The position numbers and the translations under genes were made by a program. A stretch of 64,000 nt of DNA from Plectrocnemia conspersa (Eukaryota; Arthropoda; Insecta; Trichoptera; Polycentropodidae): the NCBI GenBank assembly GCA_009617715.1, contig VTFK01000405.1, positions 248,001-312,000 on the forward strand, in the 5' to 3' direction. Every line of letters starts with the position of its first letter. The stretch's first letter is position 1. The notes below the pieces were generated by a model, which was not told where the DNA came from, searched no databases, and saw nothing but the letters and a program-made list of their open reading frames with translations. Of the stretch, positions 47,991 to 58,375 are shown piece by piece.

Positions 47991-49005
47991 TATATATTTT
48001 TTGAGTCTGTATTTAATATTTTCCAATATCAACTTAACAATTATTTCTGACAAATAAAAAATAGTCCTAACTTCTCTTGAATGTGGGACCTAATATAGAA
48101 AAAGAGAACTCGGGACTAAACAATTGCTTTAATAATTGTTATCATTTCACAGACCACGTATGAGCATATACGTCCCGAAACGTTATTCACTAGAATTAAC
48201 CCAAAAGTGCCAGAAAAATCACGATTTTGTGTGAAAAGGATGCATTCGTAATGATTTTTATTAAAATTATTTATTCTAACAATTATTAAATTAATATTTT
48301 TAGTCAAAAAAAAACGCGTTCTACTCTACGCAAAAAATACTATTGTTATTCTTAGCCCACTAGTAACGATCGCCTAAAATATCCATCTAGAAGTTTTACT
48401 TTTAAAGCGTAAACATAGATGTAGGTGTGTTTAAGAAGCGATGCAGTTGGCACAATAAATTCCTTATCTGCAATTTGTCAAAGCTGTCTTAAATCAACAA
48501 TATAGAATATGTGACACTTAGTCTCAGAGAGGCAGAGAAAAAAACAACCGGGCAAGCAGAAAGAGTCGGACAGACGGTTGAAGATGATCCTGAAACTCAA
48601 CCTCAAGGAGTCCCAGCATGAGACAATCACGACAGATCACAGTCGACAATATTTCGCCGACACTCCAGCGAAGACTCTGACTTTCAAAACCAGCTGGTTC
48701 AACTCCACTACCTTTCCATATACTATTTTATTTTCATTAGATTTTTCGGCGTCTATTTTTGATTCAAAGTCATGCTTTTTCAGCATTAAAACATAAAAAA
48801 TACTACAAGAGGAAAATGGTTATAAATTTGTTTGATATAAAAAAACGTTTTACTTCACATTCCAATGCTGCAAATGTAGTTCAATTAATTATTCGTAGAT
48901 CTTACTCTCTCGTGTTACGGAAAATATCTAAGAAGTCTACGTTTTGGCCAACCCTGCTATAGATAATTATAGAAAAAAAAATTGTCTTCGAATGTGTCCA
49001 CGCCC
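47991..49005. other. Mixed AT-rich, unassigned
   Basis: 48485-48720 is GC-richer and purine-rich, with a 72-codon plus frame at 48578-48796 of no recognisable family. It is loosely like the middle of the LTR-like family in composition, but I could not align it. The rest is AT-rich. Confidence 0.4.
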
Positions 49006-49009
49006 AAAT

Positions 49010-49510
49010 CCGCTAGATTCCATTCATCTAGCCAAGGGATTATCACCACAGCGCCAGATTCTTTTTATAATTGCTCCAGCTTCCAGGGGCAATAGTCGGC
49101 GTCGCCTTTGATCGCAATCGCCGCCCGCGGACGACAATTACGCCAATTCAGCCCTGGCCTCGCACACAACGAAGCGGCGGTCGTTATAAGCGAGCAGCGT
49201 GGAAATTCGCCTCGTTTGGACCTTTGTGCTGGCGCCTCCGCCGTAAACCGGAAACAAATAAGCAAGTATAATTTTCGCGAACCATTCAGCCGGCTGAGGT
49301 AATTTGAATTCGAAGCGGAGGCTCCTTCGTTTCCGCCATTTTGATAACAAGCCGCCTTCGCTCCCGACGCCAGCGTTCAGGTGATAGCAATTTGCATTGC
49401 CATCGGTGATGAGCACGTCGCCGGCGGTGCTTACAATTAGCCACCTACCGACAAAACAAAAAACAAACACACCAGAACACATCTCACGTGTGCGGAAGTA
49501 TCCACCCTTC
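49010..49510. promoter_or_regulatory. Strongest GC/CpG-rich island in the window
   Basis: This block has the highest G+C and CpG density in the window, over half G+C for long stretches by eye. Open frames overlap on both strands (minus 49138-49482 with 114 codons, plus 49071-49271 and 49108-49302, minus 49065-49265), none with a domain that I recognise. CCTTTGATC (TCF-like) near 49107, GCCATTTTG near 49335 and several CGCCG runs are visible. A CpG-rich promoter or a conserved enhancer is the likeliest reading. Confidence 0.35.
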
Positions 49511-50285
49511 TCAGACCAAAATTCACTGAGTTCTGAAAAGGCTTTTGAACACTAGGTATGCCGACGCTTTAGGAGCATAACAGAGAGCTGTACGACGAAC
49601 AACTATATTTCGTGTTTTCCTTAGTTATAGTCAAAATAAAGTTATTTATAAAACTATGGTAACTTTTATTTATTAATTTGCACAATAGAACAAAGGGTCT
49701 GTTCTTGGTTAAGGCATACTCCAATCGTAGTACCTCAACAAGTATTACATTGACCACTGCGTCGATTTACGCTTTGCTCAACTTCCTACTTGGGCTGTTT
49801 TCAAAATTAACCGAGGTTAGTAAAACGAATATATTTATTTAGTAGATAAAACGTAAAATGTATATGTGTTTTAATTTGTGTAAAAGTAGAAAAATATCAT
49901 AAAGCAAAATAAAAAAGAGAAAGCAATTACGCATAAAATGTTACCAAATATATAACAACTATTGTATAAGAATAAAATGATTGAATTACAACAAAAAATC
50001 TTTATTTATTTAAAGCCACATTTATACGCCAGAAATAATTGCATTTAAAAATGAAATTATTTCTACTTTATAAACCATGAATACAATACAATTCTATTTA
50101 TGAACCAAAATAGGTCATCAAAGAAGTACAAGACGTAAAAAAGGAATGGTTTGTTATATAATACATGTATTACACATTTACAATAATTTGTACATAGGCA
50201 TTTTTAAACTGTGTAAAAATTAAATATTTATATTAGATGTATGTGTAATAGTATTTATTGCTATAAATGTACACGTCTTATATTA
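49511..50285. other. AT-rich background, no feature
   Basis: AT-rich; the 62-codon minus frame at 49569-49757 has no recognisable motif. Confidence 0.55.
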
Positions 50286-50289
50286 TTTT

Positions 50290-50585
50290 ATTAGTCCGTA
50301 GAGCTCTATTTGACCACACGGGTCCCTAGGTTTCAAATGGAGAGTCAGCTATCGTGGGGACGTGGTAACCCCGGACAAGGAACGCCGAAACCAGAATGGT
50401 GACGGGTAAGCTCGTAGCAAGGCTTTATTTATAAAATGTTACATCGTTATGACGATTCTACTAAATTCAGAAAGCGTCGAATAAGTGCCACTGCTATTAA
50501 ATAATCACAGCTCAACATAGAACAAGTTATCATTCCTTAGAAAGTACTGGACCCTGGGAAAACAACGATTCCGGACCCCATTAAA
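50290..50585. other. Moderately GC-rich block, unassigned
   Basis: No long frame. CCGGACAAGGAAC at 50372 also occurs at about 150, the only internal match that I noticed. The block may be a fragment of a dispersed repeat. Confidence 0.3.
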
Positions 50586-50973
50586 AGAATATCATTTTAT
50601 TTATTCTTTAACGTTGTAATATAATTTCATCAATAATTATAATAAGTACGAGTTAATCCTTTTTATGTTACAAATAAATATAAAAATTAACCACCGTTGC
50701 GACATATTTTTTGATATCATATTTTCTGTGAAATATTTTAATAAGGCTAAAATTATCAAAAATATGTACTCATAATATTCACCTGATAATTATTCGTGTT
50801 TTTTTCTGCTCAGTGTTGCCATATAGTGAATTTGCACTCTAGATCAAAAGCAATAAATTTGTGTCATCGCGGTGAAAACACTCGATTATCAAGCGTTTAT
50901 ATTAAGATTTTTTATAACAATATTATGAGTGAGGATCGAATAAAGCACATATAAACCAAATTTTGATCAATAT

Positions 50974-51136
50974 GAGAGCGCAAAAAACAATTATCACTTC
51001 TCAGAAGGCAAAAATTCACGTCAAAAGCAATAAAATCGTGCCGTCGCCGTCGCACTGCGACGGCTCCGACACGATATTTTTGCTTTTGACGTAAATTTTT
51101 GCCTTCTGAGAAGTGATAATTGTTTTTTGCGCTCTC
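50974..51136. repeat. Long near-perfect hairpin (81-bp arms)
   Basis: The left arm 50974-51054 and right arm 51056-51136 are reverse complements, with about six mismatches in 81 positions and a single-base loop. The arms begin GAGAGCGCAAAAAACAATTA and meet at CCGTCGCACTGCGACGG. Weaker complementarity extends outward (CCAAATTTTGATCAAT at 50956 against ATTGACCAAAATTCGG at 51139), giving about 120-bp arms overall. No open frame spans it. It could be a young palindromic MITE or a locus transcribed into a long hairpin RNA. Confidence 0.85.
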
Positions 51137-51182
51137 CTATTGACCAAAATTCGGTTTAAATATATTTTGATCAGCCCACTTA

Positions 51183-51475
51183 TATTTAAAGTCCATATTA
51201 ATATCGGTAAGGATAGCTATTATATTTTTAAAATACACTATAATATCGACATGCAGAAAAACTGTGGAGCAATATGTGAGATGCGATGTCTTTCTATACT
51301 TATTTTCCCCTGTATTTTTATACATTAACAGTGTAATCGTCTGTTATTTTTCAACGTATAAGAATATTTCCATAGAACTTAATTACATATAATAGCGAAT
51401 ATAATGATTTATCACAACGTATGTAAAATATTATATTTAATGATTATTTACTTTATAATTAGATTATGGAACATT
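51183..51475. other. AT-rich background
   Basis: AT-rich flank of the hairpin. Overlapping frames at 51113-51328 and 51137-51325 partly fall in the hairpin arm and are not genes. Confidence 0.5.
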
Positions 51476-51905
51476 AGACGAGCGTATAATACAATCTCAA
51501 AGCCGCACGTGAAACAACCGCTTCTGAGAAAATAAACACAAGTACGCATTATTCCCTTATTTTAACACAACCCGGTATTAACCAAGGGCTGTCATCACTT
51601 TGAAATTATCCGCTCTGACCTTTTGGCCGCATAAAACGCGAAACAAACAAATCGCCCTAGGCGATGGGCCCGAACTATGGCAACAAACAAGGCAGTCATT
51701 CGTGGGAATACAAAGAGCGCTTTCGGCGGGCATTTGCGTACATCATGAGAAGGGTACTGAGCAGGTAAATAATTCATCCACTTGCTAACAAAAGCGGCAG
51801 TCCGAATCAAATTATAAGCTGACGTCAAGAACACGCGGAAGCAAGAGGCGGATAATGTTCTGTGGGGGAGATGTGACCCAAAGGCAGCGTTTTCTAAAGT
51901 GGGAC
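51476..51905. other. GC-richer island, unassigned
   Basis: Raised G+C with a 79-codon minus frame (51595-51834) and a 62-codon plus frame (51600-51788) overlapping. Motifs include a CATAAAA Caudal/Abd-B-type core near 51630 and two AACAAACAA forkhead-like cores near 51643 and 51681. No protein domain is recognised. A conserved regulatory element is the default. Confidence 0.3.
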
Positions 51906-52429
51906 GATTAAATGGAAATTCTTAGACACAGATACACACTTGTATATTTGAAGCTTAACAACACTAATAAAAAAAAATAAAAATAATAAGTAACTGGTAA
52001 AAAAAGAGAATGCACATTACAGTATTCAACAAAGTAAAGTTACATATAAAGGGGAAAAATTATTATGTAAAAAATATATCAATAATCTACGGTAATGAAT
52101 TTTGTATAAAAGCCAAAAATCTTCTATCTGCATTGGAATTTTACGTACCATAATATAATATAACAGGATTATGGATTTGGGAGTCCATTTCTTCTTAAAG
52201 AGCAAATCTTATCTTAGATTACATTCTAAAAGAGTATAAGTCTAGTCTCTTTGATATATGATGAATTTAATTTGAATTTGTGATCCTCCAGTTTTCCAGA
52301 GTTATGAAAATGCTCCAGAGTCAACTCCATTCATAAAATAATGACAATTTGTGCTTTAACAACTAAAGGCCAGTAGTGTTACTTTTAGTACTTGCAAAAA
52401 TATTTAAAATTAAAGTACGTAAATATATT
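51906..52429. other. AT-rich background, no feature
   Basis: AT-rich with no credible frame. Confidence 0.55.
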
Positions 52430-52721
52430 TTATTTAAATGACTGTAACCAAAAATGATCATTCATCAACAATATAGAGAAACAAGACAATATTGTGTAAA
52501 GGATAGAACCACACATTGACTCTCGTTACAAATAGAAAAAAATGTCACATAAATAACACGCATTGATTCTTCAGTGCATTGACAGAATATTTCTTTGTTG
52601 CGAACGGTCTCGGGAAACAATATATCACCGAAAGATAAAAAGCACCGACTCATTCGACCTCGGAGATACATCAAGCAAATGTCACTTTCTAAAGGCGTTG
52701 TTATAATTTTATTTAATTGTT
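52430..52721 (+). mobile_element. LTR-like repeat family, copy E, left half
   Basis: CCAAAAATGATCATTCATCA, GAGAAACAAGACAATAT, GTGTAAAGGAT, a CATTGACAGAATATTTCTTT block and TTGTTGCGAACGG match the first half of copy C. The copy is interrupted at TTAA (52722) by the piggyBac element and resumes at 55453. Its frames at 52465-52776 and 52595-52816 are not genes. Confidence 0.6.
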
Positions 52722-52910
52722 TTAACACTTTACCGACCGGCAGTTTCACTACCAGACTTACGCTAAATACCGGCACTTTTTCGCAAAACTTCGCGAATTT
52801 AACCTTTTTTATTTAAATTTATGTATCTTTTGATACGGTCCGAATATTTCGTTGAATTTTTCTAGACATGTTATAAATGTATCAATGCATCAATTCAAGT
52901 TATTATTAGA

Positions 52911-52937
52911 TGGTTCTCAACATGTGGTTCGCCGGAA
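52911..52937 (+). repeat. hAT-like inverted end, outer pair (left)
   Basis: TGGTTCTCAACATGTGG followed by TTCGCCGG resembles the CAGTGGTTCTCAACCTGTGG-type termini of hAT/Charlie elements. Its mirror is at 55051-55076. Both lie within the long inverted arms of the piggyBac element. Confidence 0.5.
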
Positions 52938-53056
52938 ATAAAAAATTATTATTACTTTTCCTTATTATTAGATTTTTAAAATGATTATCTTGATTTTAAA
53001 ATTATAAAAACGAATAACCAAGAAATTTTAATAAAAATAATTTTAATTGAGTTAGC

Positions 53057-53083
53057 CAGCGGTTCTCAAACTTTTTTAAATTT
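53057..53083 (+). repeat. hAT-like inverted end, inner pair (left)
   Basis: CAGCGGTTCTCAAACTTTTT is an excellent match to hAT/Charlie-type termini. Its mirror AGTTTGAGAACCGCTG ends at 54932. Eight-base target duplications typical of hAT are not evident, because the flanks are themselves inverted copies. Confidence 0.55.
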
Positions 53084-53129
53084 TAAAAAAACTTTTTCAA
53101 GCAAACTTTTTTCTTTTGTATTGTGACAT

Positions 53130-54270
53130 TTTTACTAATACGAGTTTACTGATATATAATTCATTTGCAATAAAATATTCACTAACCGTTGTAATTCACT
53201 CCATCGTAATGTGAAATTTTCCAGGCACATACACAGATAATTTACATTGTCTTTCACGTGTAAATCACTTTTCACAATAACTAGTTATATAATGAAAGTT
53301 TTAAAGTGTCTCGATTTTTTTTTACCGTTTTTTCGCAATTGCAACAATATTACCCCATATCGTTTATATTTGGTTTCAAATATTCGTAATTTTGCATTTT
53401 TCAGATATTCTGGTAAAACCCGATTCTTCCTTATGGTACCACAGATTCTATTTTTTTTTCATATATATTTTTTTGCAATTTCAACACTGTTATAAAAATC
53501 GTCCATATAAAGATGATGCCATTTGTATTTATTGTCTGATGTTAGATGTGATATTGAATCTTGTAACGAAATTCCAGGTCCTGAATATATTTTAAATTTC
53601 GATATGTATCCTGACACTAATTCACATACCATTCTTATCACTATACCGTACTTTGTGAGCTTACTGGGGTTGTATACGTGAAAATTTAATCTTCCACACC
53701 ATGGGATCATACCCACATCCAGAGATATGTTTTGGCTTGGTTTGTACATATTTTTTAATCTTTCGGAGAAATAATCAATTATTTTTTGTACTTTGAACAG
53801 TAATCCTACATTATCAGGAACATTTTAATTATTGGAAAAACGCAGGTAACGTAATATTTGATAAAACCTATTTCTACTCATGGTTTTTGTAAATATCAAG
53901 GTTCCTATTAGTGGATTTATTGTCTAATACAGGTGTAATGAGCCCTTTTTTACCAGGCCCATTAGCAATATCAACTCAACCAAATTTTTTAATTTTGGTA
54001 CCGTTACATCCACCCATTTTTTAGATTTTATTTGCAGTTTGTATCTGTTGATGTGTTGATTATGGTGTCTTTTCGTTTCTTCTGCAATAACGGGAAACAA
54101 GTCATCTTCAATAAAGTTTTGTGTTTTGTAAAGTGTCTTCTAAATATTTTTCTTGTTCATCTTCCTCATTGCTCATGAGCATCATAGCATGTGGACGATT
54201 TCTTTCATGAACAGAGGAGTCTGAATCACTATCACTATAATTTTCATTGTCACTTGGAATATCTATATAT
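53130..54270 (-). pseudogene. piggyBac transposase, decayed
   Basis: Read on the minus strand, the order is that of the family. An acidic N-terminal part contains DNENYSDSDSDSS (near 54230). A broken middle follows. Then comes the DDE domain (DDE_Tnp_1_7) in one 96-codon open piece at 53459-53749, with SLDVGMIPWCGRLNFHVYNP (first catalytic Asp kept; the usual SLDEGMI Glu is Val here) and HLYMDDFYNSVEIAKKY (second Asp kept). After a stop, a GTIRKNR..LPEYL block continues the domain. Several stops and frameshifts in the N-terminal half and after 53457 make it inactive. I could not place the third Asp. Confidence 0.8.
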
Positions 54271-54890
54271 ATTTAACACTATATTAAATAACATAAACTG
54301 TAATTATTTTCACGTAGATTCTACACTCGTATCTAACTAAAAAAACTATGTTTTATAAACAGTTCGTAATATTTTTCGAATATTCACTCGAGCACACGAA
54401 AACCAGATGTACTTCACACGATAGTATAACTTAAATTTAATTCTTATCCATAAGTTTTTATGTGTATCGTGCTAATAATTCAAAAATAATAACTTGAAAA
54501 AATTCCCACTTTCTAAACTAATGTGTCACTGAGATTCGGTATTTCCAGTAAGCCAGTAATATCTGACGGGAGATAATATTTACTCACAAAAAATATGTTG
54601 GAATTTCCTTATAACAGGATAGAAAAAAATACAATAGAATCTTACTAATCTGACAATCTTGAGATTCTCAGTAATCCAATACTATCTAATGGTTAATGAT
54701 ATGATAAATTTTTAGTGTCTTGTACTTTTTATATATGTACATCGTATTTTTTAATTTTATGTAATTTGACTTTATTTCTAAATAAACCCATTTACCCAAT
54801 AAATTATTTTTAAATATACATATTTATATGTTTGTGTATAAAATATCATATTTTTTCTTTTTTTACACCGTCCGAAAAAAAAGTGTGCTG
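54271..54890. other. 5' leader region of the piggyBac element
   Basis: AT-rich, non-coding stretch upstream of the minus-strand transposase and inside the inverted arms. It presumably held the promoter and leader of the transposase. No separate gene or insertion is visible. Confidence 0.4.
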
Positions 54891-55369
54891 GATAAAAGTT
54901 TTTAGAAATTTGAAAAAGTTTGAGAACCGCTGGGAAACTCAATTTAAATTATTTTTATTTAAATTCCTAGATTACTTGCTTTTATAATTTTAAAATCATC
55001 AATCAATTTTAAAATCTAATAATAAGGAAATGTAATAATTAATTTCTATTTCCGGCGAACCACGTGTTGAGAACCACTTAATAATGGCTTGAATTGATGC
55101 ATTGTTACATTTATAACATGTCTAGAAAAATTTGTTAAAATATTCGGACCACATCAAAAGATACATAAGTTTGTCTGGTAGTGAAACTGCCTGATGATAG
55201 AAATATAAAATATATTTATAAAACCTTTGCATTTGTCTAAATATAATTTAAAAAAAAAAAAATTAAAATAAAATGAAAATTCATACATTTATTCAGTCAT
55301 GTTTTAAAAAAAAAGCAAATAAAACACTAAACATATATTTTTAATTTGACATGGAAACGAAAACATACA

Positions 55370-55432
55370 CAGGACGCCAATTGGCGTCTGCGGTGTTTAA
55401 CTTTCGGCACACTCAGGACGCCAATTGGCGTG
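55370..55432. repeat. Two subterminal palindromes CGCCAATTGGCG
   Basis: GGACGCCAATTGGCGT occurs at about 55372-55387 and again at about 55417-55432, just inside the right end of the piggyBac element. Each is a 12-bp perfect palindrome in direct repeat. Subterminal repeats of this sort often bind transposase. The left end lacks them. Confidence 0.7.
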
Positions 55433-55452
55433 AGCGGTAGGTAAAGTGTTAA

Positions 55453-55795
55453 TAAGCGAGTACAATGATGACTGGATGATCGCTGCATGATTGTGATTTG
55501 TCAGCAAGCTGCACAGACCTGAATATTTAAGGCTGATCTCCAATGAGAAGAGAGCAGACACTCGCAGATTTCCCCGCTTGGCAGTCGCGCTTCCACCGAT
55601 GTACGCTTAGATAAGTCCTGAGACTCCCGAACACGATCATCGCAGCATGGACATCATCCCTGTGCCAGCTTCTCCATCACTGCTCGGAGAAAACGATACT
55701 CTCCCATCATAGCAATATATGTAATATAAACTAATAAATTATTAATAGTTCCCACCTGCGTTGTACTGGCTGCGAATTCACACCCTTTAGGGTTA
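55453..55795 (+). mobile_element. LTR-like repeat family, copy E, right half
   Basis: ATGATCGCTGCATGATTG.GA, GTCAGCAAGCT, GGACATCATCCCTG.GCCAGC, GAGAAAACGATACTC and the GTACTGGCTGCGAATTCACA end region match the second half of copy C. Together with 52430-52721 it makes one nearly full copy split by the piggyBac insertion. Confidence 0.65.
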
Positions 55796-55805
55796 ATAAA
55801 ACTTA

Positions 55806-56840
55806 TAGGTTGATTCATTTTTACTTCTCAACATAGTCTTCTTTTACACTTAATAAACTTTGCCCGGCGTTTTTCCAACTTTTTCAAGCCATCCAAATAG
55901 TAAGGTTCCGGAAAGTCTTCAAAATAGATTTCTGTTTTGGTGATGATCTCCTTGTTCAATTAGAAAAAATTTCTGTGGAGCAAATCTAATTAATACGGTG
56001 AATTTAGCGAATATTTGAAGCGTTATTCATTCATTTTCGCCTTCGAAACTGCATAAGTATTTACCCGTGCATTGCCTTGATGAAAAAACACTATCTTCTT
56101 GATAATTTTTTCACTCAATTGATCCAATAACAACGCAAAATACTCTTCGTTTATCGTTAGTCCTTTCTCCAAATAGTCAATGTAAATGATTCCCAAAAAA
56201 TGTAACACCCAAAATAACGTGTCCATCCCCTTGCCGGCCGATTTCACTGTCTTCATTTTATTTGAAGCCGGATCGCTTCCAGAAACTGTTTCGACCGTTC
56301 CTTAGTCTCTAAGTGTAGTGGTGAATTTATGTTTTATCAACGATTATGTATCGATGCAGAAACTTGTTAGAATTGCGACTGAAAAGCGTTAAACAAGCCA
56401 TTGAATCGACCACAATCGTGAGCAAACGCGGCACCCATCTTGTCAATATATTTTTTATAACCAATTTTTCGTGCAAAATTGCAACCAATAAGCCATGTGA
56501 TATGCCTGTGGTCTCAACAAGTTCGCGCACTTTGACTCGTCGATCACACCATATCGTGGATTTTGTCGATCATTTCTAGCATAGTCACCACAAGTGGACG
56601 TTCCGAATGATTATCATCACTTGTAGATGTACGACTACGTTTAAGCTCATTCCCATAATAATAAACAGTTTTAAACGCTAGTCCATATGTGTCATGAACT
56701 TCATTCAGCCCGGCTTTGATTTCTTTTCAAATGAAAGTGCTTAAGCACTAGAAGAAACTCGTTTTTTTCATTGATCGAAAATAACAAGGGTTGTTTGCGT
56801 TATTCGATTGTAAAAATGAATAAAAGCGATGGAAATGGCT
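55806..56840 (-). mobile_element. mariner element, inactive
   Basis: The right end in coding sense (55806 onward on the plus strand) begins TAGGTTGATTCATTTTTAC, the yTAGGTTGn form of mariner termini, preceded by TA. The opposite end near 56820 keeps only GTAAAAATGAAT in inverted orientation. A broken transposase fills the roughly 1-kb interior, the expected size. It sits about 10 bp beyond the LTR-like copy E. Confidence 0.8.
55850..56770 (-). pseudogene. mariner transposase (D,D34D), decayed
   Basis: Minus-strand pieces, N to C: VRELVETTGISHG and ILHEKL..K.LTRWVPRLLT, part of the helix-turn-helix/linker including the WVPHxL-type motif; HRYIIVDKT, holding the first catalytic Asp (usually TvDET); MKTVKSAGKGMDTLFW and IIYIDYLEKGLTINEEYF; HQGNARVN, where the second catalytic Asp of HxDNARxH is Gly; SPY(stop)LD, where the third Asp survives next to a stop; and YFEDFPEPYYLDGLKKLEKR at the C-terminus. 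Loss of the second Asp, several stops and frameshifts in the N-terminal third make it dead. Mariner family is certain; the subfamily is not assigned. Confidence 0.85.
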
Positions 56841-57270
56841 GACAATTTTGTCTTATATTGTCTTAAATTGACTTATGTCTAGAAATTTATTAAAATTACA
56901 GATTTTTTCTACCATGTGCATATTTTAAAATATGTGACGTAAAAAATCCTTCTATTATCTATTTGCGTTAACACAGTCAATTATAGAGCTATCTATTTTA
57001 TTATTATTTATAATTAATAAAGAGATTTATTCTGTTTATATTTTGAACAAATTCATACAAATCATTACAACAATATATTTTTTTATATTTATCAAGCAAT
57101 CGGAGTAATGATATGTATATCGAACGTATATCTGTATCGTGTGCTATAGAGCTAATAATAGGGGCGTAATCTCAAACTTGTCATCTCTTTCTCAATTATG
57201 AATAATGATATTTTATTATATTTTGGTTTATTTTATTAAAGAATTTTTATCTACCTATCTACAAAAAAAA
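56841..57270. other. AT-rich background, no feature
   Basis: AT-rich with no credible frame or repeat. Confidence 0.55.
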
Positions 57271-58030
57271 AATTAGAGATGCTACACGAGGGCCAGTTAA
57301 TATTACCTCGCTGCAAAATCTACTTATTCAGAAACATTTTAAAAGCGTGTAATGAATTATTTATACACAAAAAATATGTAGTTAGACATTACAGATTTTC
57401 TGTTACTGTCTTTCTTCATCCCTACATTTGCATCGTCATAATTTACACAGGCGATTCCATGAATAGCTTTTTTAAAACACGTCTTCCTTTGAACTACCGC
57501 GTTCCTTTGATGCAGCCTGTACACACGCTCCATTGTACAAACAGTAGAATCGGACATCACATACGACGAAATTGCTACGTATTTTAACGTGTGTGTGGCG
57601 TGAGGACTTGAGCAGGAGGATGGTCATTGTGTCCTGAGGGAAGCGTTCGGGACTGCCGACTGTCCTACGTATACATGTACGTACGCAAGTGAAGCCATTC
57701 CTGGACCGCCATTGTTGCCGACCCCAAACAATAAGGTATGCAAATCTTATGCAAAGGCTAATTGTTGATTGTTAATTGGCCAAAGGCCGCTAGGGCCGGC
57801 CGCAAGTCCTGGCCCGAGGCTATAGTTTTCATAGCGAATTTAATTTCGGCCCCTCGAATAGTTTATGGTACGAGAGGAATTTAATTTATAAAGGCGAGAG
57901 CAATAGTGTTGTAGGAGTTTCGTGCATCCTAAACCAGAGACACGGGATGGACCGTGTGAGCTACGCCGTAGGGCTACGACGTAGATCTAGAATAAAACAC
58001 ACGACTTCTAGCAACGAGCTGGCGAAGAAT
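57271..58030. promoter_or_regulatory. GC-richer island with POU octamers and SOX cores
   Basis: At 57738-57745 there is a perfect POU octamer ATGCAAAT, and a second octamer-like ATGCAAAG follows at 57749-57756. SOX-type cores (ACAAT/ATTGT) flank them at about 57728, 57761 and 57769, and AATTGG homeodomain-like cores lie next to these. A GC-rich block (GGCCGGCCGC near 57794) follows. A 102-codon plus frame at 57279-57587 and a minus frame at 57357-57560 overlap without recognisable domains. The cluster looks like a developmental enhancer, which is inference. Confidence 0.4.
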
Positions 58031-58375
58031 GCAGGTGGAAATTTACACTGCGCTCAAATTAAACAATGACCGTAGCAAGGTTAATTTATTGCACCTGTGC
58101 ATTATAATGAACTCCAGCTATAATATAAACTCATTATATTTATTATTAAATGGGTAAATAAAAGATAGTATAATTATTTAAATGTTTTAAGTTCAATTGT
58201 TATATCGTTAATTTGTAAAAAAAAAACTATTTTATCCAACACACATTTTAGTAAAAGAGATATTGAGATTAAAACTGCATTTATAGATTTTGCCTTGACG
58301 CCATATTTTTCGAACAGGCGTAAACAGAAATTATTCAGATTTTCGTAAAACAAAATTCTCTAATCTAGGCACTCG
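58031..58375. other. AT-rich background
   Basis: AT-rich, no feature. Confidence 0.55.

Larger units (their letters stand above)
52722..55452 (-). mobile_element. piggyBac-type transposon with TTAA target duplication
   Basis: TTAA occurs at 52722-52725 and 55449-55452, exactly flanking inverted ends CACTTTACCGACCG (left) and CGGTAGGTAAAGTG (right), a 14-bp terminal repeat with one mismatch. TTAA duplication is diagnostic of piggyBac. Long subterminal arms (about 52740-53110 and 54885-55195) are also inverted repeats of each other. Inside is a decayed piggyBac transposase on the minus strand. The element splits an LTR-like copy, so it is younger than that copy. The right end has an extra 240 bp or so with two CGCCAATTGGCG palindromes. 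Confidence 0.85.

Noticed and set aside
49065..49482. Protein-coding gene in the 49-kb GC island
   Set aside because: Frames overlap on both strands with similar lengths, as GC-rich DNA gives by chance, and none has a domain or clear splice structure.
52465..52816. Overlapping frames of 73 and 103 codons as host genes
   Set aside because: They lie across the LTR-like copy and the left end of the piggyBac element and match no domain.
55806..56840. Active mariner
   Set aside because: The second catalytic Asp is replaced by Gly, several stops and frameshifts interrupt the frame, and one terminal repeat is eroded.
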